Assembly (NCBI GenBank): GCA_041441465.1
Contig: JASDSY010000002.1
Location: 52,500 to 116,499, forward strand
Origin: JASDSY01 sp041441465
Lineage (GTDB): Bacteria > Muiribacteriota > UBA9980
DNA: 64,000 nt
Direction: 5' to 3'
The position numbers were made by a program, and so were the translations under genes. Positions 33,627-43,061 of the stretch are shown in pieces (positions within the stretch are counted from its first letter, which is position 1; each line of letters opens with the position of its first letter). The notes under the pieces are model-generated. The model was not told where the DNA came from, did not search any database, and saw nothing but the letters and a program-made list of their open reading frames with translations.

Positions 33627-36176
33627 TTAGAATTTTCCGAATTCATTATCATCCAGAGCTATAATTTCTGAGTTTTTCCTCTTTTGAGGTACGCCTTCAG
33701 CCGGTGTGATTGGATTTTTGAATTCAGTTTTCATCTTTTTGGATCGGTTTGCTTTACCAGGGCCGCTGATAAGTTTTTGATTGATATCGGCCGGTTTTTT
33801 TTCAAGGTAAGCGTTAACTGTATTTAATTTTATATCTTCCTTGAGGTTAAATCTTTCAACCATTGTTTTTAATTCCATCGCCTGGCTTGATAATTGCTCG
33901 CTGGCCGATGCTGTTTCCTCAGCGGTTGCGGTATTTTGCTGTGTTACGCTGTCTATTTGCGCGAGCCCGGTAGTTACCTGATTGACCGATTTTTCCTGCT
34001 CGTTCGCGGCTGATGCTATTTCGCCTATAAGATCGGTAACTTTTGCCGAGCCTGATACTATTTTTTCTAACGCGGCGGCTGTTGCTTCGGCAATTTTTGT
34101 GCCGTCTTCCGCTTTTTTGATTGAATTTTCTATCATTTCAGCTGTTTCTTTGGCGGCTTTGGCGCTTCTCTGGGCGAGATTGCGAACTTCTTCCGCGACT
34201 ACAGTAAAGCCCTTGCCGTGTTTGCCGGCACGCGCAGCCTCGACAGCGGCATTTAAAGCAAGAAGGTTCGTCTGGAAGGCGATTTCATCGATAGCTTTTA
34301 TTATTTTTGCGACATTGTTTGAAGCAGTGTTTATTTCATTCATTGACTTTTTCATTTCATTCATTTTTTTGTTGCCGTCTTCGGCGCCTGATCTGGCCTC
34401 TTCGGAAAGCTTATTAGCCTGGCTGGCATTTTCGGCATTTTGCTTGGTTTGTGAATGTATTTCCTGTATTGTCGCGTTAATTTCCTGAATCGAGCTTGCA
34501 GCTTCCGTAGCTGACTGTGAAAGCGCCTGGCTGGCATTCGAAACCTGGTGCGAACCTGTATTTACCTGTTCGACCGTTACAGATACCTGTGTCAGGATTT
34601 CATTTATCGAATCAATAGTCTTATTCAATGAATTTTTAATGTTTAAAAGGTCGCCGCCGTATTCGCCGGTCATCTGCACTGCCAGATTGCCCTTGGCCAT
34701 TTCGTTCAAGCAGTTTGTGATTTCGTCGGTCGCTTTAGTAATCGCGTCAAGCGTGTTATTGATACCTTTTACTATTAATTTAAAATTGCCATAATGTTTT
34801 TCGGTATCAACCCTTACTGAAAGCTTTCCTTCGGCTGATGACGTTGCCAGCATTACTGAATCGGCAAGCATTAACTCGATCGATTCTTTGACTTTTTTTA
34901 GATTGTCGTTTATTTTGGCGAAATATTCATATTCCGTTTTTGTATATTCATCGCATGTTTTCATCTCGAGATTGAGATTGATGTTGCCTTCGGCGAGAAG
35001 TTTCAGATTCGCAGATAGTTTTTCAACCTCTTCTTTTAAATAATTTGTTATTTTTACTGACTTGGTAATATCCTGTACTAATTCTATATGTCCGATTTTT
35101 TCGCCGTTTAAGTTATTTATATAAGCGGTATCAACCTGCATGCTCATTCCGAATTGCTCGAATGTTGTCTGCAGTATTCCTTTTCTTAATTTTTCAATAC
35201 CGCAGTTCGGAGTTTTACAGATATTTGCGTTCCAATCGCTGCACTGCTTACCGATAGCATCTTTTCGTTTTAAATTCAATAATTTTTCAACCGGCTTATT
35301 AATAAAAGTCCAGGCCATTTTGTTGTCGGTAACAGAGATAGGAAATGGTATTGCATCCAATAATTGTTCATACCAGAATATTTTATCGACTATTTTGTCA
35401 AGCGTTTTGTTTATGCCTGCTATTATCGGCTTAAATTCGACATTTATAAGATCGCTGTTGCCCCTTACTTCGAATTTTTCGGCAACGGCCGCTTCGATCA
35501 ATTTTTGCGATTCTTTTATTAACGAATTTATTATGCTAGATACATATTTTGAAATGAAACCTAAAACTAGAAGCAAGGCTATAAAATTAATTATTCCAAG
35601 CCAGAAAATTTTTGAATATGAACTTTTATATGTATTTTCAGATTCAGTTGAGGCGTTATCAGCCAATTGATCAGATATCTGGCTTAATTCGTCGAGATAT
35701 TTCCTGGTAGTGTTAAAAAGATTCATTGTTTTATCGAATTGGGCAGGAGCAAGAGCTATTTCTTCACTTTTCGGCGATTGCAGTAATTCGCGGTATTTTT
35801 GAAGTTCTTTCGTCCATTCGTCGCGTACGGATTTATGTTTATTTATGACGTCAAATTGTTTTTGCTCAGTCGCTAATTTTTCGTACTGCCCGACGCGGTC
35901 GATGACCTGGCCTATATTTTCATCGATTTCCTTGATGCTTAAATTCCACTTGTCGCTGCCTGGGGCCGAAACTGCAAGTCTTTGCTGAGCGATCAATACC
36001 TGGTGCATGTCGCGGTCGGCGTTAAGAACTAATGTTATGCTTTTGACAATCACGTCATTGATATGTTTGGTAGTTTGATTAAGATAACCAAGGTTTTTAG
36101 TTCCAAAAAATCCTATTAAGCTCGAGAATAAAATCGCTACAATCATGCATATTAGCAGTAAGTTCTTGATTTTCAT
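33627..36176 (-). CDS. Methyl-accepting chemotaxis protein with a Cys-containing PAS domain
   Basis: TM1 (residues about 5-25), an extracytoplasmic four-helix-type domain, TM2 (about 190-212, FWLGIINFIALLLVLGFI), then cytoplasmic domains. A PAS domain near 265-385 holds a Cys-rich loop (GKQCSDWNANICKTPNCGI). HAMP-like repeats follow (KLLAEGNI, SAEGKLSVRV, MAKGNLAVQM), then the signalling hairpin with AIDEIAFQTNLLALNAAVEAARAGKHGKGFTVVAEEVRNL. The Cys loop could bind a metal or Fe-S cluster or sense redox. 849 residues. The signalling tip is conserved with the receptor at 49611-52337. A promoter lies upstream and the flagellar-type CheY/CheX pair is divergent from it. Confidence 0.92.
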   Translation of the reverse strand: MKIKNLLLICMIVAILFSSLIGFFGTKNLGYLNQTTKHINDVIVKSITLVLNADRDMHQVLIAQQRLAVSAPGSDKWNLSIKEIDENIGQVIDRVGQYEKLATEQKQFDVINKHKSVRDEWTKELQKYRELLQSPKSEEIALAPAQFDKTMNLFNTTRKYLDELSQISDQLADNASTESENTYKSSYSKIFWLGIINFIALLLVLGFISKYVSSIINSLIKESQKLIEAAVAEKFEVRGNSDLINVEFKPIIAGINKTLDKIVDKIFWYEQLLDAIPFPISVTDNKMAWTFINKPVEKLLNLKRKDAIGKQCSDWNANICKTPNCGIEKLRKGILQTTFEQFGMSMQVDTAYINNLNGEKIGHIELVQDITKSVKITNYLKEEVEKLSANLKLLAEGNINLNLEMKTCDEYTKTEYEYFAKINDNLKKVKESIELMLADSVMLATSSAEGKLSVRVDTEKHYGNFKLIVKGINNTLDAITKATDEITNCLNEMAKGNLAVQMTGEYGGDLLNIKNSLNKTIDSINEILTQVSVTVEQVNTGSHQVSNASQALSQSATEAASSIQEINATIQEIHSQTKQNAENASQANKLSEEARSGAEDGNKKMNEMKKSMNEINTASNNVAKIIKAIDEIAFQTNLLALNAAVEAARAGKHGKGFTVVAEEVRNLAQRSAKAAKETAEMIENSIKKAEDGTKIAEATAAALEKIVSGSAKVTDLIGEIASAANEQEKSVNQVTTGLAQIDSVTQQNTATAEETASASEQLSSQAMELKTMVERFNLKEDIKLNTVNAYLEKKPADINQKLISGPGKANRSKKMKTEFKNPITPAEGVPQKRKNSEIIALDDNEFGKF

Positions 36177-36603
36177 AAACTACCTCCGATTATTTATTGG
36201 TATATTTTAATGAACGTACTTATAATATTGAATTATATCATTAATAATTTAACATTGTCAATATAGTCATTATAAATAATAATGTGGAAATATACTTTCT
36301 TCAAAAAATGAATTTATACGAAAATTATTTTTTGTTTTGAAAATATTAGTTCGAAAATTTATTTTTTTTATTCGATAATTAAAATTGTTAGTTACTTATT
36401 ATAATTTAATAATGTCAATGTTTAAAATGAATATTCTGCGCTATATATGGTTTTAGATATAATAATAATCAGGATAAAAAAAATCATGAATGGTTGTGAT
36501 AAAATCATTATGCGCACACTATTTTAAAATTTTATTTGACATTAAAGTTAAATTATGTTAAAAATATAGTTAATATTTTTAACTAAAAAATAAGGAGCAA
36601 TTT
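36177..36603. other. Divergent intergenic region between receptor and cheY
   Basis: Very AT-rich. It holds the receptor promoter (36232-36261, minus) and, towards cheY, TTGACA at 36536-36541 with only a weak -10 (TAAAAA) 17 bp on. No ORF seen. Confidence 0.5.
36232..36261 (-). promoter_or_regulatory. Promoter of the chemoreceptor gene
   Basis: Minus strand TTGACA, 18 bp, TATAAT, about 55 bp before the start. Confidence 0.6.
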
Positions 36604-36981
36604 ATGTCAGATATCAGACCTGAAAAAATTTTAGTAGTTGACGATGCTCAGTTCATGCGTTACACAATTAAGAAAACCCTTGCTAAATTTGGGTTTAATA
36701 ATATACTTGAAGCCGAAAATGTTGAAAATGCAGTTAAAATTTATACAGCTGAAAAACCAGATCTTGTAACTATGGATATAACAATGCCTGGCGAATCTGG
36801 TATTGAAGGACTCAAGCAGATAAAGCAGATTAATCCGCAGGCAAGGGTTATTATGGTATCTGCGGCATCTCAGAAAGATAAAGTTATCGAAGCGCTTACG
36901 CTTGGAGCGAAGCACTTTATAGTTAAACCTTTTACTGATGACAACCTGATAGGTACAATTGATAAAGTATTGAAGATGTAA
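36604..36981 (+). CDS. cheY: CheY-like single-domain response regulator
   Basis: 125-residue receiver domain only. Acidic pocket KILVVDDAQFMR, acceptor Asp in LVTMDITMPGESGIEGL (near residue 58), Thr/Ser switch MVSAAS and the conserved Lys in FIVKPFTDDN. The strong TAAGGAGCAATTT ribosome site fixes the start. It is followed 80 bp later by a CheX phosphatase, which supports a chemotaxis role: phospho-CheY would set flagellar rotation in response to receptors such as the divergent one. Confidence 0.88.
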   Translation: MSDIRPEKILVVDDAQFMRYTIKKTLAKFGFNNILEAENVENAVKIYTAEKPDLVTMDITMPGESGIEGLKQIKQINPQARVIMVSAASQKDKVIEALTLGAKHFIVKPFTDDNLIGTIDKVLKM

Positions 36982-37058
36982 GATAGTGCCGGGTATTTTT
37001 TGCATGTCTGCTATTGTACGGTTGTTTAATTATTGTTGCAAACATGCTTTTATTGGGA

Positions 37059-37556
37059 GTGAGTAAAATAAAAAAGGAATTTATAAATCCATTTATTGAA
37101 GGTGCGGCGCAAATTTTTCCGCAGGTTGTTCCAGGGATTGAGTTTAACAGGACAGGCCTTGCTCTTGCAAAGCAGGGGACTATTTCACCTGAGCTTATGA
37201 CTGTTATCGTGCTCGGGGTTCTTGGAAATGTCCGCGGCCGTGTTATATACATTCTTGAACATAAGCTCGCGCTTGGCATTGCAAATACCATGTGCGGCAC
37301 GACTGAAGAACCTTCCGAGGAACTTTCGGCGCTTGCGCGCTCTGCCCTTTCTGAAATGACGAATATGGTAACCGGCCGGGCAATTTCTATTCTTGCCAGT
37401 AACGGTTATAAAGTGGATTTTTCGCCGCCGACTCTTTTTGTCGGCCGTGATGTGATGATTCCGGAGCTTGATATCCAGGCTATAGCTATACCTTTCCAAA
37501 CTCAATTGGGAAGCCTTGAGTTAAACGTAGCTCTTAAAGAAGTTCCAGAAAAATAA
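37059..37556 (+). CDS. cheX: CheX-type CheY-P phosphatase
   Basis: CheC/CheX/FliY fold. The family start KKEFINPFIEGAAQIF is at the N-terminus and the catalytic E-x-x-N is in LSEMTNMVTGRAISIL near residue 100. One such motif, no second, fits CheX. It dephosphorylates CheY-P, encoded just upstream. The start is unclear: GTG 37059 overlaps the only ribosome site (GGGAG, 37055-37059), which is ideally placed (8 nt) for an in-frame ATA at 37068. That ATA would begin the protein exactly at the conserved KKEFINPF. Confidence 0.85.
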   Translation: MSKIKKEFINPFIEGAAQIFPQVVPGIEFNRTGLALAKQGTISPELMTVIVLGVLGNVRGRVIYILEHKLALGIANTMCGTTEEPSEELSALARSALSEMTNMVTGRAISILASNGYKVDFSPPTLFVGRDVMIPELDIQAIAIPFQTQLGSLELNVALKEVPEK

Positions 37557-37917
37557 TATTGTTTTGTTTTCTCGAGTTATTTATAACTTAAAATAGTTTC
37601 TTTTACAAAAATTATCATTGTTTTTCAGCGATGATAATTTTTTTTTATAAAATATGCTTTAAAATGAAACTAGATTTTCCGCTGAACTGATATATATATA
37701 AATAAATAGCATTAATGATCTTCCCTGAATAATGAATACTATAAAATAAGCCTGAATTTTTAGGCCCTATATGGATTTTTTCATAAAAACAGCTTGAAAA
37801 ATGATATATTTAGATAAACATGAAAGTTGAAATGATAATTTCGAGTCAGTTATTAACATAAAGTTAATTATTGAAAGCATTTTATGTGATTCTCATGTAA
37901 AAAAATAAAGGTGAGCA
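37557..37917 (+). terminator. Intergenic stretch with the cheYX terminator
   Basis: AAAATTATCAT (37607-37617) pairs with ATGATAATTTT (37631-37641) followed by a long T-run, a clear intrinsic terminator. The rest up to glgX is AT-rich with no ORF and no convincing promoter. Confidence 0.8.
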
Positions 37918-40065
37918 ATGCAGCAGTACAAAGTTTTAAAAGGAAAACCATCGCCTCTCGGCGTTTCATTTGATAAAAAAGGCGGAATAAATTTTGCCGT
38001 CTTTTCAAAAAATTGCACGGCAGTGACACTTGAGCTTTTCACTCCGCAAAATACTGAAATTCCTTTCGCTATTATTGAATTCAATCCTAAAAAAAATAAA
38101 ACTGGCGATATATGGCATGCCGATATAAATGGATTGGACCATAATTTTTTATATTTATATAAAATAGACGGACCTTATTCGCCGCAAAAAGGCATGAGGT
38201 TTAATAAAAATAAGGCATTGATCGATCCTTATGCGAAAGCGGTTTATGGGAAAATAGAATATAATGAAACCGGAATATATGGTTACGATAAAACTGTCAG
38301 ATTTGATGCTGATCTAGTTCCTTCGTCTATAGATAACACCAGGACTTCTCTGAAATCGGTTGTAATAGACGAATCAAATTTCGATTGGGAAGATGATCAG
38401 GCGCCCCGCATTCCGCTCAGTAAATCTATAATTTATGAAATGCATGTACGCGGCTTTACCGCGCATAGTTCTTCCGGAGTTAAAAACCGCGGCACTTTTG
38501 ACGGTATCATCGAAAAAATACCGTACCTTAAGGAACTTGGCGTTACCGCTATTGAACTTTTGCCGGTTCATTTTTTTAATGAAAACGAGATAATACGAGT
38601 TAACCCAAAAACCGGAGAGAAATTAAAAAATTACTGGGGCTACAATTCGCTTTCTTTTTTTGCGCTCAATAATGTTTACTCGAGTGCCAAAGAACCTGGC
38701 GGAGCTGTTTTTGAATTTAAGAAAATGGTGAAGGAACTTCACCGCGCCGGAATCGAGGTTATACTCGATGTTGTTTACAATCATACCGGCGAAGGTAATG
38801 AAGTAGGTCCGACTATTTCATTTAAAGGCATAGATAATTCTGTATATTACCTTCTAGAAAATAACCGTTATTATAAAAATTATTCAGGCTGCGGAAATAC
38901 TTTAAATTGCAATCATCAGGCAGTCAAGCAGATGATTCTTGACAGCCTGCGTTATTTTGTCACTGAAATGCATGTGGACGGGTTCCGATTCGATCTGGCG
39001 GCCATATTAGGACGTAACGCCGCCGGTGAATGGATCGGCGAAAATAGTTTATTGCGTGATATACAGGAGGATCCTATATTATCAGGGACCAAGCTTATAG
39101 CCGAAGGCTGGGATGCGGCCGGTTTATATAAAGTCGGCGAGTTTCTTGAAGGCTGGGCTGAATGGAACGGAAAATTTCGTGATGATATGAGAAGTTTCGT
39201 CAAAGGCGATAATGGTTTTGTTTCTGCGGTTGCCACAAGGCTTTACGGCAGTCCGGACCTTTATAACGATGACGGGCGCGCTCCATTTCACAGTATAAAC
39301 TTTCTCACTTCGCATGACGGATTTACACTTCGCGACCTTGTTTCATATAATTCAAAGAAGAATTTTGAAAACGGCGAACAAAACCATGACGGCGCCGACG
39401 ATAACCGCAGCTATAATCACGGAGTCGAAGGTGAAACAGGTGATCCGATGATAAACAGGCTGCGCCTTAGACAGGTTAAAAATCTTATTACACTGTTGAT
39501 GATATCGCAGGGAACTCCTATGATTCTTGGAGGCGATGAATTCTACAGGACGCAGCGCGGTAATAATAACTGTTACTGTCAGGATAACGATATTTCATGG
39601 TTCGACTGGAGAAATGTAGCTAAAAATGCTGAGCTTTTTCATTTTTTCAAGGAAATAATAAAATTCAGAAAGGAAAACCAAGCTTTCTGTCTTGAAAAAT
39701 TTCCGCACCGTTATGAAGACAGCAAAACTGGAGAGCACATCGATTTTATCGAGTGGCATGGCGTTAAGCTGAACGCGCCTGATTGGTCTTACACCGCCCG
39801 TACTCTGGCGTTTATAATGAATTGTTTTCCGGAAGTTACAGGCATACCGGACATTAGAAAACGTCTCTTCGTAATTATCAATATGCACCATGAACATTTG
39901 GAGTTTGAAATTCCGCCAAATCTGCCTGGAAAAAAATGGTATATTAAACTTAATACTTATGAAATTCGCGGCAGGGAAATTACGCCTGACGACTCGAAAA
40001 ATTTCGTCGCGGCTAAAAAGATAAGGCTGAACGATCGTTCAATTATAATTCTGGCCGAGCGATAA
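37918..40065 (+). CDS. glgX: Glycogen debranching enzyme (isoamylase type, GH13)
   Basis: 715 residues. N-terminal CBM48-like domain (GKPSPLGVSFDKKGGINFAVFS), then a GH13 barrel with DVVYNHTGEG, nucleophile region HVDGFRFDLAAILGR, acid/base region LIAEGWDAAGLY and NFLTSHDGFTLRDLV. The long insert with NGEQNHDGADDNRSYNHG is characteristic of GlgX. It cleaves alpha-1,6 branches of phosphorylase-trimmed glycogen in the cytoplasm. GGTGAGCA precedes the ATG. It is monocistronic here and converges with an MFS gene 10 bp away. Confidence 0.93.
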   Translation: MQQYKVLKGKPSPLGVSFDKKGGINFAVFSKNCTAVTLELFTPQNTEIPFAIIEFNPKKNKTGDIWHADINGLDHNFLYLYKIDGPYSPQKGMRFNKNKALIDPYAKAVYGKIEYNETGIYGYDKTVRFDADLVPSSIDNTRTSLKSVVIDESNFDWEDDQAPRIPLSKSIIYEMHVRGFTAHSSSGVKNRGTFDGIIEKIPYLKELGVTAIELLPVHFFNENEIIRVNPKTGEKLKNYWGYNSLSFFALNNVYSSAKEPGGAVFEFKKMVKELHRAGIEVILDVVYNHTGEGNEVGPTISFKGIDNSVYYLLENNRYYKNYSGCGNTLNCNHQAVKQMILDSLRYFVTEMHVDGFRFDLAAILGRNAAGEWIGENSLLRDIQEDPILSGTKLIAEGWDAAGLYKVGEFLEGWAEWNGKFRDDMRSFVKGDNGFVSAVATRLYGSPDLYNDDGRAPFHSINFLTSHDGFTLRDLVSYNSKKNFENGEQNHDGADDNRSYNHGVEGETGDPMINRLRLRQVKNLITLLMISQGTPMILGGDEFYRTQRGNNNCYCQDNDISWFDWRNVAKNAELFHFFKEIIKFRKENQAFCLEKFPHRYEDSKTGEHIDFIEWHGVKLNAPDWSYTARTLAFIMNCFPEVTGIPDIRKRLFVIINMHHEHLEFEIPPNLPGKKWYIKLNTYEIRGREITPDDSKNFVAAKKIRLNDRSIIILAER

Positions 40066-40074
40066 TTTATATTT

Positions 40075-41334
40075 TTATCTGCTTTTTTCATATTTGTTGA
40101 ATTCGAAATAGACATAAAATGCCGCTACCGAATAGAAGCAGGCGGTTAGTACATAAGGCAGTGATACGCCGTGGTCTGTCATTATAATTCCCGATATATA
40201 AGTCGAAACTGTCCTTGAAAAATTATCGCCTAAGGTTACGATCGAATTTACCCGCGCTCGCTCACGGTCTTCCGTTAAATCCATTACAAGGTTTGTAAAT
40301 ACGGGGTTATTCATGTTCATGAAAGCGTTTCGTATTAAATACGCGGCAACGCATAAGTGATATGATTGGGAAAATCCCAATATCAATAGAAACGGCAGCG
40401 ACGATATTTCCATGAGCATTATCGATTTTACCCTGCCGAGTTTTGCCGTCAATAGCGGCGTGAAAAGCATCACAGTCGCCGTTATGATATTGGCAGTCAT
40501 GAATATCGTGCCGATCTCGCCAGATGCTAGCCCGAATTTCTGGTTAAAATAGACATTAAAAAACGGCACTATCAGTCCGGCACCGCACCCTATAAAGAAA
40601 GTGTATATCACGAATTTTCTGTATAATCTTTTTTCGACGGCAGGTTTGTTGTTTGCCGATATCGCAGATGACGGCTTAATTTTATTTTGCATGTCATTAT
40701 CAGTTGCAGCCGGAGAAATATCGTTTTTTATATAAAATAAAGGCGCCGCCGAGCTTAGCATTATAAACAGCGATATAAATATTGAGTATTTATATGAATC
40801 GGGCTGGCTTAACGCGGCAGAATAATTTTTGAGAATTATCGGCATGAATCCGCCGATGACATTTCCGGCCATTGTGCCGAAAAGCATATAGCTCGACGAA
40901 GCGGAAAAAACATACTCGCGCTCGTAAGGTTTGGAGTTTTCATGTAAAAACGGGGCTGAAGTTACAGTCCTTAACGCAGTTGCTGCGCCGTTTAAAAATG
41001 CGCATAAAAATATTACGGATTTATTTTGCGATAATAATAAAATGGCATAACCTGTAATATTTCCGGCGAGCGTCAGGTAAAAGCTCGGCACGCGCCCGAT
41101 CCTGTCGGATAATTTTCCCATCAGCATAAGTAAAATCGCCGACGTTCCAGTCGAAACAGCGTAATAAGTTCCGATAAAATCTTCGCGGTAGCCGATCGAT
41201 AAAAAGTATAAACCCAAAAATACCTCGACTGTCGCTATACCAAGGCCTAATATAGAATTATATATTACGAACAGACGGCAGTTTTTTGAGAAGAAGATTA
41301 TTTTTCTTAAATAAATTAAAATTTTTCGAGTCAT
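40075..41334 (-). CDS. MFS transporter
   Basis: 419 residues with about 12 hydrophobic helices and the MFS loop motif GKLSDRIGRVPSF between helices 2 and 3. A less exact copy (TAKLGRVKSIMLMEI) follows in the second half. A charged central loop (NDMQNKIKPSSAIS) separates the halves. Substrate unknown; the layout resembles drug or sugar efflux proteins. It shares a minus-strand run with DUF401, 80 bp upstream. Confidence 0.88.
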   Translation of the reverse strand: MTRKILIYLRKIIFFSKNCRLFVIYNSILGLGIATVEVFLGLYFLSIGYREDFIGTYYAVSTGTSAILLMLMGKLSDRIGRVPSFYLTLAGNITGYAILLLSQNKSVIFLCAFLNGAATALRTVTSAPFLHENSKPYEREYVFSASSSYMLFGTMAGNVIGGFMPIILKNYSAALSQPDSYKYSIFISLFIMLSSAAPLFYIKNDISPAATDNDMQNKIKPSSAISANNKPAVEKRLYRKFVIYTFFIGCGAGLIVPFFNVYFNQKFGLASGEIGTIFMTANIITATVMLFTPLLTAKLGRVKSIMLMEISSLPFLLILGFSQSYHLCVAAYLIRNAFMNMNNPVFTNLVMDLTEDRERARVNSIVTLGDNFSRTVSTYISGIIMTDHGVSLPYVLTACFYSVAAFYVYFEFNKYEKSR

Positions 41335-41416
41335 ATTTCCCCGGTTTCTATGATTTTATTAAAAACGTTACAAAAAGAGTTTTTTGATTTGTAAAAATTC
41401 GGTTCACAGATATTTA

Positions 41417-42640
41417 TTATTTAAGGAAAGCGCCGACAGCAGCCGCGTAAGCAAGCATTCCGAGTACGGGCACGAGAAGCATCCTGTAAAATTTCCAGAT
41501 ATTCGCCTTAAAGTAATTAAGCGTCAATATCAAACATAAGTGGACCGGCGAAAGCATAACTCCAGCGCAGCCGGAAATATATAAAAACGCAGTCTGGTTG
41601 ACTCCGAGCGTGCCGCCGGCGAATTGCTTTAGTATTGGAACGCACATTCCGACGAACGCCTGATTGATTCCGGTAAAAAATCCGAGCGTCAAAGGCATAA
41701 GCATATAAATGAAAAAATACGGCACATTCCATTCTATGAAAGTTTTGGGAATTTGCGGCGCCGCTCCTGAGTCTTCGAGCATTTTCGAAAATATCATTAT
41801 CGCGACTATGAGCATCAGATTTTGCGAATACAGCGTTTCGACAAGTATCTTTTTAATTTCGGCGGTAGTTTTAATTCCAGCCTGAACAAATGTCCATAAA
41901 ATAGCGCCGATTATCAATATTATTATATTTATCTTAAAAAAAAGCGTACCTGCTATAATAATAAGTATAGGAAACAGATTTTTGAATAGTTCGCCTATAG
42001 CTTTGTGGTTGAATTTATATGATTCACCGGCGGGTATGCTTTCTTTAAGTTCGAGTTTTTTTGAGAATACAACATAAATTCCGCTCGCGATGTTTATCAA
42101 AATAATCGGGAATGTCGCGCGCGCCAGTATCGAAAGCGGTATATCGGCAAGGTATGTCAATAATATCAAACCCGGAAACAGCGGAAACGTCGTTTCCCAG
42201 ATATGCCTGTACCAGTAATTTATGAAGCTTTTATCTTCCTGGCTTATATTTACGTTTTTGGCGGCCTCATCTACAAGCGGCGCGGAAAAAAGCGCTCCGC
42301 CCGGAGCAGGCAAAAATCCCAGAAATGCCGGCAATAATGCCAGCACGAAACGGTCGTCCTTGAATATTTTTTTTAGGCTTACGATGAGCCGGCTGAGCAT
42401 TCCCGAAACCCTCAGCGTATACTCGAAAACTGCGATACCGTAAAGCACGAGAAGAAGCTCTATCGTTTTGTATGAAAATGTCGCTGAAACTACGGCGTAA
42501 AAAACAGCGTAAGGCTGCATGCCAAACATGAAACCGAGGCATATAGCCCCGATTGCAAGGCACTGCCATAGTTTTACTTTTGAATAGCGCGATGCTAATA
42601 TTATCGCTACGAATATCAGGCTTATTTTTATGAGAGGCAA
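41417..42640 (-). CDS. DUF401-family membrane transporter
   Basis: 407 residues, about ten hydrophobic helices, with the DUF401 signature FLPAPGGALFSAPLVDEAAKN near residue 110 and YWYRHIWETTFPLFPG. The family resembles CitMHS/GntP-type permeases and is found in thermophiles, spirochaetes and archaea; the substrate is not established. The start reads as TTG at 42640 without a convincing ribosome site. Confidence 0.83.
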   Translation of the reverse strand: MPLIKISLIFVAIILASRYSKVKLWQCLAIGAICLGFMFGMQPYAVFYAVVSATFSYKTIELLLVLYGIAVFEYTLRVSGMLSRLIVSLKKIFKDDRFVLALLPAFLGFLPAPGGALFSAPLVDEAAKNVNISQEDKSFINYWYRHIWETTFPLFPGLILLTYLADIPLSILARATFPIILINIASGIYVVFSKKLELKESIPAGESYKFNHKAIGELFKNLFPILIIIAGTLFFKINIIILIIGAILWTFVQAGIKTTAEIKKILVETLYSQNLMLIVAIMIFSKMLEDSGAAPQIPKTFIEWNVPYFFIYMLMPLTLGFFTGINQAFVGMCVPILKQFAGGTLGVNQTAFLYISGCAGVMLSPVHLCLILTLNYFKANIWKFYRMLLVPVLGMLAYAAAVGAFLK

Positions 42641-42673
42641 TTAAATCATCTTTCTATTTATGGTTTTCATCAT

Positions 42674-42702
42674 ATACTATAATATTAAAGACAGTTTGTC
42701 AA
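42674..42702 (-). promoter_or_regulatory. Promoter of the DUF401 gene
   Basis: Minus strand TTGACA, 17 bp, TAGTAT, about 34 bp before the start. Confidence 0.6.
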
Positions 42703-42882
42703 TGTCATTTCTTTTATTAAAAATAAAAATTAATGTCTGCCGTAGACGTTAATAATAAACTTGTTTTTCGATGAATATCAGGTTACTAAAGAAATTGACT
42801 TTAAATTTATAATATGATAAAGTTAAGATTAGTCTTGATTATAAAGTTATGCCATAATTATGAACGTGCTAAACCTACTTGA

Positions 42883-43041
42883 AAGTTTTATATTTCATTT
42901 AGATATCTGTTGCTTCAATGTCCAACAATTGCTGAGCAAAAAATTGAACCTCTGGAAAAAGAGCTCGAATTAATAAAAGAGCAAAAGAATTGTTTTATGG
43001 AACTTTTGTTTACTGGAATTATAAGAGTTAATCAAAAATAA
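42883..43041 (+). pseudogene. Remnant of a type I restriction specificity subunit (HsdS C-terminus)
   Basis: An open frame with no start codon reads ISFRYLLLQCPTIAEQKIE, then EKELELIKEQKNCFMELL and FTGIIRVNQK before TAA. This is the usual end of HsdS: the PLPPLxEQ-like turn, a long helix and the KxLMxxLLTGKxRV tail. It is cut off upstream by TGA at 42880-42882, so only about 52 residues survive. Confidence 0.7.
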
Positions 43042-43061
43042 TTTTCTAAGGAAATGGTTTT

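Noticed and set aside
33982..34488. 168-codon plus-strand ORF opposite the chemoreceptor signalling domain
   Set aside because: Mirror of a conserved Ala/Glu-rich coiled coil; a similar shadow occurs opposite the other receptor.
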